Part shown: piece by piece, positions 12,001-27,000 of the stretch | Position numbering within the stretch: the first letter of the stretch is position 1 | Layout: every line of letters begins with the position of its first letter | Origin: Saturnia japonica | Taxonomy: Eukaryota > Arthropoda > Insecta > Lepidoptera > Saturniidae | Direction of reading: 5' to 3' | Assembly (NCBI GenBank): GCA_033032175.1 | Contig: CM065318.1 | Location: 15,004,001 to 15,068,000 of the forward strand | DNA: 64,000 nt | The notes under the pieces: model-generated | Told to the model about the DNA's origin: nothing | The model's database searches: none | Seen by the model: the letters and a program-made list of their open reading frames with translations, nothing else | Translations under genes and position numbers: made by a program

Positions 12001-15000
12001 GTATGTAGGTAGCTAAGTGATGCACGTACAGTGTCACTTGTATCGCGCGGGCGGTTGCCTGACCCAAGGGTTTCACACCGAGGAACGGACCTAGGCTTGG
12101 GTTACCGCTAGAGAGGGTGGACGTGACGGGTCTTTCAAAAAGTGTTATTTGTGTTACCTTTAAGCATTTTAATAGCGACCTCCTTGTCGGCCATTGTGCC
12201 TCTCTTCACGACACCGAAAGCACCTTCTCCTATAATATCGTGAAGAAGCACGCTGTTCGAACGAACCTCCCACTGGTCTTTCCAATCTTCGGAACCTTCG
12301 GGAGTTTCCTCTGCTTCTTCTTCTATTTGTGGTCTTATTGGTATCTCTGGCGGCTTTCATATTAAATAACAAAATCGTCAAAATAAAAAAGGAACGTTAT
12401 TTTAGTACCTATAATCTACACGTGTACCTATTTTTTTTTCTTCAGATGTAAGGCAGCAATGTAAAGATTGGCAAAAATACAACAGAAGTTTAACGACAAA
12501 TATTCATTTGGGCTCTGTACTAAAATACCAAAAAAGGTTTGTTTATAATGCTAAAATATTGCTAATATATTTACTAAAACTAACGATCGTCCTAAGGTGG
12601 CGTAGTGCAGAGATGGTTGAATCAATTTAACCTATGGGAAAAACCGTTGGGCACAGCACAAGATGGATGATAATGACGGTATTTTAATAAGGTAGTAATA
12701 GTACCTGTGGATATTCTGAGCGAAGATTGTGGCGGCGACACCTGGCGCAGAAGAGGGCGCCAGTGAGCGTTAGGGCTAACGTGCACCAGGCACCCGCCGC
12801 TGCGCTCACCCATAGCCACAGGTGATCCCCTGCCGCCATAAGTCACTACAACTGAACACTTGTATTCACAAACAACATCCAGAGCATTAAATCAAATAAA
12901 ACAAGAGGCTCGAAGGTCTAGCCAAGCTGCCTTTCTACAAACGTAACGAAAACGAAAAATATGTATGGAATTGATATATCTGATCACGTTATTGAACAAT
13001 GAAATATTATTTAATTTTTTTCGTTTTCGTTAGCGTTGATGATTGTTGAAAAGCAACTTGTAAATGGTATAAAGGAGATATCATTATGTTAGTCGAAATT
13101 TATAGTTGCATTTGTGCTTTTAATTAAGATATAAGAAACAATATTATATTTACTGGAAAAGAACGACCTTCTGCTGGTGTGAGCAAATTTCTTCCCGATG
13201 AAAGCGTATACAGAGACATTGTACGTGCCTTTACCAATAACATCTCTAAACACCGCCTCAGTTGCATTCTGTTTGGAAACAATGTAAAATTTTTATGATT
13301 TGATTTGGAACTCGGGAGTCGAGCTTGTATTTGAGTTACAAATTTTTTAATATCGTCAAAATTGCGTTGTTGAAAACAATTTTTCCTGATAATTTCATAC
13401 ATGTCTATCGAATTATTTACATGTTGACGAGTAAGGTATTAATATGTTTTGTATAGAGATGTATCTGCTGTTAGTACTTATTTAAATATCGTTTAACATT
13501 AGATATTTTCCACTTAAAAACGCTACGATCGTTCTTATATTGTTTGAATATGTATTGAAGGTCGCGCCCGGGCTATTCTGTTACTTATTTTATCTGCTTG
13601 GTGGCGTGACTCTGAATGAATGAATGAATGAATTTTAGTAAACTTGGTTAACCTATGATCAAGTAAACAATCTAAACAACTTATTAGGTTTCTACAGTAT
13701 TTAGGAAACTTTATTTAATTGATTTGGAGTGTTTATGCTATCAAAACTTAAATCAGTGGAAAAGTGTTATATTGGTTTATTAACTGATTTAAAATGTCAT
13801 TTAGAGATATTCTCTGAAAATAAAATATTTTACTTTTAAAGTTGTGATTACAGGACGAACAATTTTATGAAAAAGATTGTAAAGTAGTTAAACTGAATTT
13901 ATAAACTAAAAAAAATAAAATTTCTACAATAGTTTACATTTACATTTCCTTTTTATTTTTTTGTACTTTTATGTAACATTAGAACATAAAATTCCAATAA
14001 CTATTGAATATATTCCTGAAATTATTTCTATTTAATTCAATAATCATTATTTTATGTGCTAAAATGGTGACTATTAAGGAATTCCTTATCTGGTTCAAAG
14101 CAATTTTGATATTAAACAATTTATAACTCAATTACAAGCTGGATTCTCTAGTTCAAATTTGTAGGGCTTCTTGGGGACAGAATAAAGCAACTTTTCTGAA
14201 AGTTTGGAACGAATCGAAGTTCGGAGAAAAATGTTCTAACAATTTAAAAACAGCGATTTTTTAATATTTGATATTATATGATTTAAATAGCTATTAACTT
14301 TATAAAATCAGAGCAATTAAGCGAAAGCTGGGTAGATTCCATTATAGTATACCTCGACAAAAGATATTAGCTGCTGGTAGACTCTCAACTTCAAATACGG
14401 TATACATAATAGTGTTTTATAAATAGGTAAAATTTAACCAAAACAGTTGTTTAGTTGAATGCTATAGTTTCAGTAATTCTCAATTTGGAGCAAATTTTAG
14501 AGCAAAGTAGGACCAGTTTACGGTACTTAAATAATTCATTCATAAGTGTATTAACTGCACTGTAAGCAGTTATTATAGTGATAGTAGTTAAGGTGACTTT
14601 GCACCAGTGCAAATGGATATCGTGACAAATATCGTTGTTTTGAATACTACAAGTATAAGTTATAACTCTAAGCTATCTAAGCTAAATTACTTGATAATCA
14701 TCAACTTGAAAATGAAAACAGTAGACCATTGCCCATTTTTATTTGTCTAGTGTTTGATCAATAACTTTCTTAATTTCTTTATTAATGTTAAACCAGCGCT
14801 ACAATTACGATGTTAAAGTGACTTAGTCTACAATGTCCAAAAAAAACATAGCAATTTACCTGCTTTCCCATAGCCTTTTCGTGTAGGTTTTTTTATATAG
14901 TACACGGAGCAAAATCAATACTGATTTATGTTAAGTCGTCAATGCAGTTAATAGCCATATTTCAAAAATATATCTCTGAGAATAGTCACGATAGGCTACC

Positions 15001-18000
15001 TCTGAGAGCTTAGTTGGATAACCTCATGTGGCATTGCATAAACAATAACACCATTAAGACCCCAAAAAATGTAGAATAAACACTGCTGCTTTTTAGCAAT
15101 AAATTACATAGCGTTAGTGTTTCTTAAACTCATCCTGGATGTAAATATGTGTAAGTTACCGTGTTCTGTAAGATTTTTGTTCGTGCGTCTAGCGAAGTCG
15201 AATATATTTTTTCAGTAACCCTTCGGAAAGTATTACAGACATTATTTAACACTGAAATATGTTTCTTACCCCCGGCAAGACGAGCATCCTCTCAGTGTCC
15301 GTTCTTAGAATGACCTTATAAAGATGTGGCTTGATTTTCGGTTTCGACCAGGTAACTCGTACTTCCCACTCACCACTAAGGTTTTCATTGGCTTTCAATA
15401 ATACGTTCTGTGGGTACTCCGGCTCCAAATTTCCCGAATCTAAAGAGTTTAATGTCAATTATCAAATTGATCTCCATAAGAATTTATAAAGGTCTTCAGC
15501 CAACCATACGTTGCGCAAGAGGTCACTATTGCAACATTAACGATTTAAGCTATTGTCGCAAAAATGGTACATGGAAGAGATTTAACAAAGAATAATATTG
15601 TTGTGTAGTTTACAATATATTTTGTGTTTTACTAAAATCATTACAGAACGCAGTTTATCAAAACTAAGGCCAATTAATATTATATAAATACCCATAGTTG
15701 CAAAAAGAGATTGAAAGAAATATTACGTCATACTTAATAGGTTTTCATTATTATTGAAGCAAAAGTTAGTAACTTACATAAACATTCTGAAATATTTGCG
15801 CATGACGATGTATGATACTGGTAAAGTGTGGATCCATACATCCCATTAACTAGTACTTTGCAATTATCATCTAGGTGCATTGGTGGCAAAATAACCTTAG
15901 GGTTCTTTGTAGGCTGTAACATTTAAATAATTTCATGAAGAAACGAAACACACATGAACTCGTAATATCAAACGAGTAATTCGTTCAACGTTCGTTCGGA
16001 AAGAATTAAGGAGGGATTTTGGAAACACATCATATCGAATCCTATAGGTACAACCAAGGATGCCCAGTATATAGTTCCATCCAGCAATCGAATGAAGCAG
16101 AGTTTTGTTTGAATTTTCTCGGTTTCGATTTTTTCTTTCGACCGATGGTAGGGTAATTATTAATAGCTTCATTCAATGCGTCAAAAACATTCAACCAAGA
16201 TTCATATATTACTTAATAATGTAACATACACTTAGTACCTATAAGTTAATAAGTCGTATTTTATGTGTAGAAAATATTAAGATTTTTCTTTTGTAAAATT
16301 ATACGAACCGAGAGTCAGCAGGCAGGTATATAAATTTAGAATCTGCAGGAATATAAATAGGAAATTAATTTGAACATTTCCAAAAAATTCTCTTGAAAAC
16401 ATACTAGATTTGCTGTTAGTGTTTTTTCTATTAATACTATTGTATTAGTTAAAAGTCGACTTATAATCATCATCATTATATTAATACGTGAAGCAAATCT
16501 TTGTACCTCTTTTTAAGCATATTGCGTGCTCGGAAGACTGAGATTTCAGATTTGGTATGGTTAAATTTATATGGAGAAGGAGTGCAGAAAGCTAAAATTT
16601 ATCTATAATATCGTTACTAATATATTTAAAAAAATTAATTAATACTGCGAATCCTAACACGATCAGTGCCATTGAACTTAGATCCCCCTAAATTTTGACA
16701 TTGTCACTCAATGAAAAGTGACAGCAAGTGATTTGATATTCATCGTTTAGGTTCATACTGCTAATATCAAACAGAAAATAGTCTATAATTAAAAAGTCGC
16801 TGGTCGAATTTCGATCACTGGGCGACCGCTAGTATAATGAAAGGGCATTATCACAGAACAGGTGGTTGTAAAATAATGCAATAAAAAATTAAATAATATT
16901 TCCTTACCCACACATTCGTTTCGTACGACGGAGTTTTATCGCAGATATTTACAATGCTGAAGCACAAATCCTTTTCTACAAATGTAAAAAGTGTATATAT
17001 TTATTTATAACTAGAATACCGTACCAACGCTCAAAACCATTAAAAAGATACTTCTTTGGGCACCATAACAGAAAAGTTTCAAAAGCAAATTTTAGTGCAA
17101 CGCTTTTCATCGAAGATGCCCCGCAACTCCGCATGTATTTATTGTATATTGATCGTTATACTAATACATTTTTTTTTTTAGAATTCTATATGTGTTATTG
17201 ACACATTTGCTAGCTTCCCGTGTACAAAAATTTCATGCCGTCCGCCTGCGCCTGCCACATCATTCCGCTAAAATGCATGCGCGGAACTTGATTGATATTT
17301 TGCTGCGGAGTTATTTTAAAACTGTGATATCTCCTAAGATGTTCATTGAAATCAAATGATGTAAAGGGCAATTTTGTCCAAAATTAAATACTTGTGGTGA
17401 ATAACGTATTTATTTCGATAAGGATTAATACCATGTTTTTAAAAACGCCTTCGCAAGTAATACATTATTTTTAGAAAAAAGTTTATTACCATAAAAAGTT
17501 ATACAGGCATATGCTATTGCGGACTTTTTTTTTACTTTTTAAGAGAAACAATTAAAGCACACACGTTTGTTGCGTAACTTTAACCATTCACGCAGCGCAC
17601 GCTAAAGGAAAAAGAAAGCAAAAGAAAAAAAAAATCCCCCATTTTTACAACATGTTTCATTGATGCTCCACTCCTATTGATCATAGCGTGATGTTCTATA
17701 GCCTAGCCTTTCTCAATAAATGGGCTATCCAACACTGAAACATTTTTTCCATTCGAACCAGTAGTTCCTGTGATTAGCGTTGTCAACCAAACAAACTCTT
17801 CAGCTTTATAATATTAGTATAGATTAGTAAATATTAGTTTCGGTTTCGGTTTAAAGTATGGATGGATGGATGGTATAGATTGTAAAAGAAAAGATAATCT
17901 ACAAACCATCGTGAGTTTTCCAATGTACTGTTGCATTAAGTATAGTATTGCTACGATTACTGTATTCTTTATAATCAACACTAATTTTATAATCTTTGTG

Positions 18001-21000
18001 GTCAGGGACAAAACTTTTGTTGTATTTTGGTACAAGTAGATCTCGTTTCCACTTGTATGGCAACCCGCTACCGTCGAGACCCGCTGACCATATTGTATAG
18101 TTTCCGGGTGGCATTGTACTCAACTCACCAAAAATCGTATACGGTTCCAGTAAGGAGTAATTTATCTGAAAAGCATTAAGAAATTTTATTTACATGTAAA
18201 TGCATGTCACGTGATGGTAAGTACTGTCCTAGAAAAACGATAAATGGAGAGGGGTAAGGATTTGCCGACAGTCAGTAATATCATGGTGGACTTTGAATGA
18301 ATACCACTGCGAAAACCACTGTGTACTTATTTGTTATCTGACTTCAAAAAAAGACAGAGGTCGAATTTGTTTTTTAATAAATGTTCCGCAATAACTTTTT
18401 TGTTTATGAACTGATTTGGATGATTCTTTTTTGTTGGATAGGGGATATCTCAAGTGTTCCCATTTTAATTTCATTGGTATTTGACCTTCAACTTCGAAGA
18501 TAAATCAGAAAACTCCTCAAAAACCATTGAAGTGGATTTTCTAATTTCGTAAAAAAATCGTCTTGTTAAAATTAAAATGGCCAGTAGCTAACATAATAAA
18601 TGGAAATCAATTTCAATGGTTTTGAAGAGTTTTCTGATGTATCTTCGAAGTCGAAGGTACAATGCCAAAGAAATTAAAACGGTGATTCCTATACCTTGTA
18701 GTAACTATCCCGATTTTACCAAAAAAAATCAAATTCAAATCAGTTTATAAACAAAGAAGTTATGGCTAACACTCTATTAAAAAATAAATAGTTTAGCTTC
18801 TCTTTTTTAAGTCGGATCTATTGTGCACAAGTGAATTTAATGATAAATATTAACTGAAAGCATGCATTTTGAGTTGCCGCAAAAACTCCCTGAACAGTTT
18901 TAACAAGGGAACCACCGCCATATTTGAGGCATGTTACAAAAATTTTAAAATAATACGAAGTTGGGCTTTGTTTAATAGGTCGTGTATCCAGTAACTTTAA
19001 CAATTTAGATGGTTCCATAGTTTCACGGTACGACTAAGATAGTACATAGAGAACTTACAACTTCCATATCTGTGTATTTGTCTGCGATTAACAAGACGAG
19101 CTGCCACTGTTTAGAGGAGGCGATTTCAAACGTAATCGTGCTATTCGTTTGGCATTTGATTTGTATTGTTGAATGTTTATTAGACGCATTTGATATAGTC
19201 TCTGTAAAAAAGGTAATATTTAAAAGTTTTTGATAGCTTAAGATGTATTACTAGACTGACGGACACATAAACTACATCAAAGTACAAGACGACTTTGAAA
19301 TAAAAATATTTTAACAGGAGTACTTATCATATAAATTTAAATTCATATTGTTTCGTCAACTTTAAACAGCGTAGAATCATATCATTAAGTTGAAGTCTGT
19401 TTATTGGAAACGACCATTTAAAGTTTTTTTAACAAAAACGATAAATGGAACAAAAATTACTTTAATTGAAAAGTTGGTTTTAAGAATTGAAATAATGTCT
19501 AATAAGCACAGGTTTTTTTCTTTTAATAAGGTGTGCTACCTCCACGTTCCCTTATTACTGATTCTAATTGGTTCCGTACAGAGTCGATTAGGTTTATTAA
19601 AAGTTCTTGGGGAATATTGTCACTTTCTTGTGAAATTGCTATTCTTAGCGCTGCCACTATCGTGGGCACATGGTTTCTCGCATATACTGCTCTTTTTAAA
19701 TTATCCCAGACGTGTTCAATGGTATTAAGATCCGGGCTACGTGCTGGCCAATTCATTGTACGTATCCCAACTTCTTCGTAATATTGTCGACTTCGCAAAC
19801 TTGTGTAGCGACGTGCGGTCGGGCATTATCTTGCATTAGAGTAAAATTTTCGCTTATGAATCCTATGTAAGGTACCAACCACGTGAGCTTCTAAAATCTC
19901 TGTTATATAACCGTGTGCCGTCAAACCCCCGCTGTTACCGTTTTGACGAACCATGGCGGTAAACTGATGTTTTGATCGCCCGTTCATTGATACACGAACC
20001 GCCTCCAAAAGGAACACGCTCCTCTATGCAACTTTGAGCATATCTCACCCCACGTCGCCGATAGACTCTTCTGCGACCATCTACACCATATACACATGTC
20101 ACACATTCATCGGTGAATAATACGGAGGCCCATTGCTCTTCAAACCAATTTAGGTGGTCACGCGCAAATTTTAAGCGAGCTTTAAGTGATAGCCCCCCCC
20201 CCCTCCTTTAGCCTTCTTTCGATTGTTTGTGCACTCATGTTTACCTCACGCACTTCATGCAGCTCTGTTTTGATGTTAACTGATGTGAAGAAACTATTTC
20301 GCAAGGAAGTTGACACAATAAATCTGTCATCACGACAGATGGTTCCCGAGTTCTGTCGGTAACACGTCTCCTTTTGTAAGAGCTTATGTCTATAAATCTT
20401 GACAAATGAAAAATAATCAATAACAATCAATTTAAAAGTTTTCCCTCGTAACACATAAATCTGAGAAAAATGCTTATTTTTTTTTCTTCGGCTATAATCA
20501 TTTGTTTTTCTGCAGTTCCCTACTAGAAATTTTTTATCGATTTTTATTCGATTAATTTTTAATCGAAAAAGTTTGCATAGGTACTTATTTAAAATATTCA
20601 TTTGAAAGTAATCAATTAAGCAATAAGAAAACAAGTTTTAAGTTTTGCAATTTTATTTCTTTGTTTCACGGTACAATTAAAATTAAGAATATATTAGTCA
20701 ACATACTATATTGTTATGTTACACTGTATCATGCAGGGGATACAATTCGAATAGTTTATTAGGCACTACAATCAGTAGGTATGTATTATAGATGTAGGAT
20801 GTTGGCGAGTGTGTACACATGAAGGGTCTCTCCATATTAAAAAAAAAAGTTAGAGATATTAAGAAGTTTTCTAAAAAAATATGTCTATAACTTACTCCAA
20901 AAATTCTCTTTACACCTCGAACCTGTGGTCTGGAAAAAGAAATAAATATTTTTTTTTAATTTTTGTCTTTAAACAAATTGAAATTTGCAGTTTGTATGTA

Positions 21001-24000
21001 TCCCACTGACACTGACTGACTGACAAAGGAAAGCCGAGAAAGGACACAGTTCTCTAATTTCCACACCTACCACGAGAACATTTTTCTCAAGTGCTAAAGC
21101 TTTAAATTACTAGATAGTAGATACGCACTAGAATCAGCATGGTCACAATTTACATAAACAAGAGAGAGGTAGTGCACAAAAAAATTACTCTCTACTTAAG
21201 GCAGTGTGACTGGTGAATATCTTCACAGTTCACCCTACAGAAGAACGCAGCCAAATACCTTGTGTTGTGTTCCTACGGTGAGTAAAGTTTCCAGGGCTTC
21301 TTGGGGTAGTGGGGTTCAAGGTCTGCAACGCGCTAGTGCTATCTATGGTATTACAAGTGTCCCTAGGGTACGGTAGCTGCTTATCATCAGGCGGTAGGTT
21401 TATTTGCCACCATAATTATTTAAAATAAATTTTTAATTTTTCACTTCGAAAGAAGAAAAGGAAATAATACAAAAGCGTGCATAGCAATTTAAAACAAATA
21501 TAAAATACTTATTAGAGTTAAAAAGTCGTAATACAATTATAACTATGATGTTGCTATAATAATTATGCAGATAAAGTTCAATTTATATTCTTTACTAGCA
21601 GTTGCGTTGCGTGTTAACTCAGTTCGCCGGTGGCTTTCAGTTTAATGCTAAGAATTGCTGATACTTAAATTCATGAAATACACTCATTTGTGTAAACGAC
21701 TCGCGCGCCATCTAGTCTAAAATAGTTATACTAATTTAGAAAACACTGCGGCTGTCCACGATGACCGACATAGGCCACATAGAATAGTTAAAACATGTAC
21801 TACCCGTGCGCAATAAGATGAGACCTGGGGGCGGTGACGCCACAGACGCATGTTTGTACTGTGCACAAAAAAAAATATCAACAAGTTTCCACCCGCGACT
21901 TCGTCTCTGCTATTTTTTCGAAACTTCCGTTGCCATATAGGTTTTTTTTTACTGCCTGATCAACAGGTAAACACAACTGTTTGTTCCGTTTTTCGTTTTC
22001 AAAAAAGTCTAACACTTTTAACAGGAGATTTCACTCTGCACTATGTAAAGTTTTACCCTTCATTATAACAATAGACTTAACACAAAAAATAACAATAAAA
22101 AAATAAAACAGTAACTGTAATAACTATTAACGAAACAGTATCAAATAAGATTATAAAATCGGAGTGCATCGTCGTTGCGTGACGTAATCCAGTACGAGAC
22201 TGATATGTTAAAAAAATGGCGTTGCCTACAGTACAACACGGGAGCTTGAGGGGAAGTTACAGGGTAGCGGGCGGAGGGTTGCATTCCAGGCGAGTCTCAA
22301 CTTATCGCGCACGGGTAGTGAATAAACCTATAAAATGAACATAGGATAAGTAATAGTTGTAAATACTGGGAAATAAATGATACGGGTAGCGAGATAAAAC
22401 TGGCGCAGCGGTGGGGAGCGCAAAAAAAACAAAGACATGTTCATTTTATATTTATGTTACCTATACCCGCGGCTCTGCTCGTGTGGACTACAAAATGCCA
22501 TTGGTCAAGCGCACGCGTGAATCGTGCTGCCCCCGCTGCCCCCGCTCCCCCCACTCACGGCGGTCGCCTCACGATTATTTTGTAATTTTGTATGTAAAAT
22601 TGCTTGTTGTGGATAGATAGATATAGATATACTGTTGCTGAGTTTTTTGTAGGTCTTTTTAATATCTACAATTATATAACACATTAATTTGATATATTCT
22701 TATGGTTTATCCGAGTGAGCACTTTAAGTGACCCAAAAGCATCTTTTTTCGTGGCTTATTTTGTACGTTACTTTATCTAACAAAATAAATATAGAATCTG
22801 GCAAGATAACATTGGTAACAATTAAAAAAACATGTTTATCAGAATGTACTTTTCGCGTGAAAAGAATCATAATGGACAGACACACAGACAGACGTTGAAT
22901 TCTATAATGTGTTATAAATGAATAGGTGTGTATATAATATATATATATATTACATTAACGGATTATTAGTAAAAATTCCCCTGTGTAAAAATTAAAAATA
23001 AGAAAATAATTAAAACTTCAGAAAATAGTGACAACGAATATTAATATTTAGAATATCTCTACTAAGTAGGTATGCTCTTTACATATGAAATTAGCGTTTT
23101 ATATGGAAAAAGTAAAAAGAAATTTTTTTTTATGAAATTATACATTTATTCAATCGAAGTATGTACCATTATTATTTATGCACTTCAAGGCAGTTAGGTG
23201 GTTTGGGCAGCCTCATTGGAATTGTATTTTTTAACTTGCAAGAAATTGTCCAAATTCCGAAAATAGTGGTAATTTGTTGGAGCAAGGTCCGGGGAGAGTG
23301 GCGGGTGTCGAAGACATTCTAACCGCAGTCAAAGAAACAAATGGTGTGAAAACAAATGAATCACTAAATTCGAAACACAAATAAACAAGCATAAATTTGA
23401 ATTTGGAGTTCCTAACCAAACGCCAGAAGATGTTTGAGATCAAAGTGGCCAGTTCCACAAAACGCCAGTTTCTTATGTAAGGACCTAATACTTATTAAAT
23501 GTACTTAGAGCATGAAATGAGAATTTTACATTTAACACGAATGGAATACTCTTCATATGTATGTGGAACTTTTGAATTCGTCTTATGTTAGTCTTAGTAC
23601 TTCGTAGGTAGAGCGATTGAATCATTGTTCCAATAGAAAGACTTGTTTACAAACAATCGTACGGAAATACCACGCTACGTTTAATAAATGTGAACTTTTA
23701 CGATTGAACTCTGTAATGAATTACCCCCTTTGTAGGTTAAAGGAACATCTTGTGTTGTGTCTCGTACATAAAAAGACCTAAAGTTTACATACAATTTTGA
23801 GAGTTTTGCTTACTTATTTATCTTAGGCTTGCCAATTATCATTGCGATCGAATCATAGGTTTAGTTTGTAAAAAGGTAAAAACAGACAAATAGACAGAGT
23901 AACTTTCACATTTATAATATAATATACTAGTTGTGCCCGCGGCTCCGCTCGCGTGGACGACAGAAGAACGCGTAATGCTTATAAAGATCGTAGTTTCTTA

Positions 24001-27000
24001 AAACTTTAATAAAGTTTTATTGAATAAATATATCGTGATAATTTTTTGATAAGGACCAAGTATCTAAAGAGTAAAAGAAAAAGAAAAGAAAAGTCATTGT
24101 GTGGTTTTATGAAACCACGGTAAAAGTGAAACTTTTTTCACATTATAGACATTTAACTAAAAAATTTTGGAATAATATTCCATTAATTATTGGCCTTGGC
24201 TGCTCTGGCGAGCGCCTTTCACTTTATCCCTACTCCGCGGCCGAACGTCACGCGACATGCAACACACAGACCAAAAAGTTTGAGACGATCTAATAAAAGT
24301 TTCACTTTAAAAAATTATCAAAATCTATCCAGTAGTGTTTCGTGATGCGCGTACAACGGCAAACTTGAAACATTTTATTTATATAAATTAATAATAGTGT
24401 GAATGCAATTTTATCTCGCACACTTGGAGTCATCGAGAAACAACAATGATTTTTATAACAAATTTCTCTCATAAAATACCTCATTGTGGCTAAGTTTTTT
24501 TAGACATGCTAAGGAACAAAATTTTTGTAGAACATTGTGTTTCCGTATCATTAACGATTACGTCATAGCACGCGAATAAACCTGTTCGGATGGTCCTCGA
24601 CTTCCGATTTACGTAACAAAAATCAATATTTAAGGCTAGCTGACAGTTGTAGCCTAATGTTAGATAGCCTATTATATTATTCCTCGTGAGTCTGGCTATG
24701 ATATACAAAAATAATTTTTCGAATCCGACTGGTAGTCTCAGAGATTAGCTTGTTTAAACAAACAAACTAAAAAACTCTTCCGTTTTGTTGTATTAGTACT
24801 GTAAGGTTAATAATAATATATATGAATATTCAGGTAGTTTGCAAGATGTTCAATTGATAACATTTGTTGTCGACCAATCATTGTCAATCATTGTAAGGTT
24901 TAAAATAATATATTAGAAATACCGGGTAGTTCGCGAGTAGTTTTAACATATAAACTAGTAATTAAATAATACGCACGTTATTAGAATATATTAGATTTAT
25001 TATAAACTACGTATGGGAGTCCAAGTTCGGTGAAGCTGTAAAATCCGCAGCGTCTTCAGGGCCTCTAAGGCCATCAGTATAATCAGTATAAAAGAAAAAA
25101 AAAAAAGAAAACAGGGACTTTCATTAGAGCGACGGGCATAGTAAGAGTGTGAAAAGATACTTAGGGCAAAAGTAATGTGATTATAAAATGGAAATACTTT
25201 ATCTAAAATATAGGAATACCGGAATACTGAACCTGAGTTTCATTGCTTCTGATCTGAACCCCTATAGTATATAGACTGCGAATTTTTTTTTTTTTACAAA
25301 TACACATCAAACTACTGCATTTGTTTTATTAATATCAAACAGTAAGCTTGTAGTAAATAATACGGCATATTGATTGAGTGATATCTATCACACGTGTTTT
25401 GGAGATCGATTTCAGATAACCGTAAATATTGGCAATGGAACAAATTAGTTTTAAGCTGCCTCACTTTGCCACTTAAACCAGACTACGTAATATTAGGTCG
25501 GGGAAAAAGTCTTTTCGCATAACGTAGGTATAAATTTGATATAAAATTTCTTTGGCTGTACTATTTCTATCTGGCTGGTTTTGGTAACATTAAAAAGAAA
25601 AAGTTTTTTCCCACTATCTTTCATTGGATAACTGGCGATGAAAAGCGGATCACGTACGACAAGACGTGCGAAAAAGGTCGTGGTCTAAGATCGGCCTTGC
25701 TTTACAGACTGTGGCTAAACCTGAGCTAACTCGAAATAAGGTTATGATGTGTGTATGGTGACACTGGAGGGGCATTGTTCATTATGAGCTTTTACCGCCC
25801 GGTAAAACTATCGATTAAGATCTCTACTGCCAACAACTCATGAGATTAAAGGAAGCAGTTGAGAGAAAGCGGCCGGAATTGATCAACAGGAAGGATGTGG
25901 CCTTTCATCACGATAACGCTGGACCACACACATCTTTAGCCACTCAGCAAAAATTAAGAGAGTTTGGCTGGGAGGTGTTAGTGTATCCACCATATAGCCC
26001 TGACCTTGCACCTTCAGATATTCACCTGTTTCGGTCTCTTCAGAAGTCTTTAGGTTCTGTAAGGTTAACATCAAAAGAGGACTGCCAAAATTATTTGTCG
26101 CTTTTTTTTTATCAGAAGTCCCAAAGTTTCTACAGCAACGGGATCATGTCTACCTACAAAATGGTAGAAAGTCATCGAACAAAACGGCACATATTATATA
26201 CTGTAAATAAATGTAAATAAAATTTGAATGAAATGTCTTCAGTTTAAATATAAAAATGCGAAGAATCTTTTTCCCCGGCCTATTAATTTCAACTTTAAAA
26301 TAACTAGTATAAGTATAACATGAAAGATGTCAAGTTACCGATATCAAATCGTAATGTAGAAAACAAAATTGAAGATATACTAAGATACAAACTAAGTTTA
26401 ATCCATACATCATATACGTCGTTCATTTAAATAATGCTATAAAAAAGTTTTTATTTTTTCATAAGACCAACAATGCCAACATTGCCAGGTCTTTGGTCGG
26501 AGGGCGGGGAGCTAATATAAAGTTTTATTTTATAAGTAAACATGGAAATATAAATCTACAGCACCTAATGCACCTACAGTACCTACATACTACAAACAAC
26601 GGCGACTGTCGGTGACAGATTCCGTTGATAGACATCGCCGTCATGCTGGCCTGCAGAAATGCCTGTTCACGCCTCGTTTCAATAACCCAATATTATAGGA
26701 AGAAGAAAACGTTGACTGGAAAACCGTTCCACGTCTGCACGATTACCTACGCCCATGAAAGCAGATAAGCATGACGGATATCCACTATGTAGACCAAATT
26801 GGTCGCAGGCACCGTACACATTTCTTTATTTGCAAATATCGCTTTCTCTTCTGCCATCCTTCTTCGCTTCATTTCCAAAACTAAACTAAAATTCCAACTC
26901 AACTCTCTCGCTGAGCATTATGAGCATTATCATATGAGACTTTAACCTTATATAGGTATGTTTAGTGGACTAACTGGCTTCTTTATTCTGTGGTTACGGT

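Noticed and set aside
12169..12381. Arg-rich 70-codon minus-strand ORF
   Set aside because: Out-of-frame reading of exon 10, whose true frame gives the kinase glycine loop.
12622..12846. 74-codon minus-strand ORF MTYGGRG..
   Set aside because: Out-of-frame reading of the transmembrane exon; using it would break the phase with exons 8 and 10.
13124..13402. 92-codon minus-strand [11 protein letters not shown]..
   Set aside because: Shadow frame over RTK exon 8; the phased frame encodes the FN3 strand [12 protein letters not shown].
15933..16200. Minus-strand frame reading [20 protein letters not shown] and then [20 protein letters not shown]
   Set aside because: Looks protein-like but stops after about 50 residues, has no family I recognise, and fits no phase between exons 5 and 6. 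Left as intronic.
18818..19018. 66-codon ORF with LKYGGGSLV, resembling a Tc1 motif, or a further RTK exon
   Set aside because: The DNA matches non-coding dispersed repeats at 4200 and 31750; no catalytic motif and no phased splice sites.
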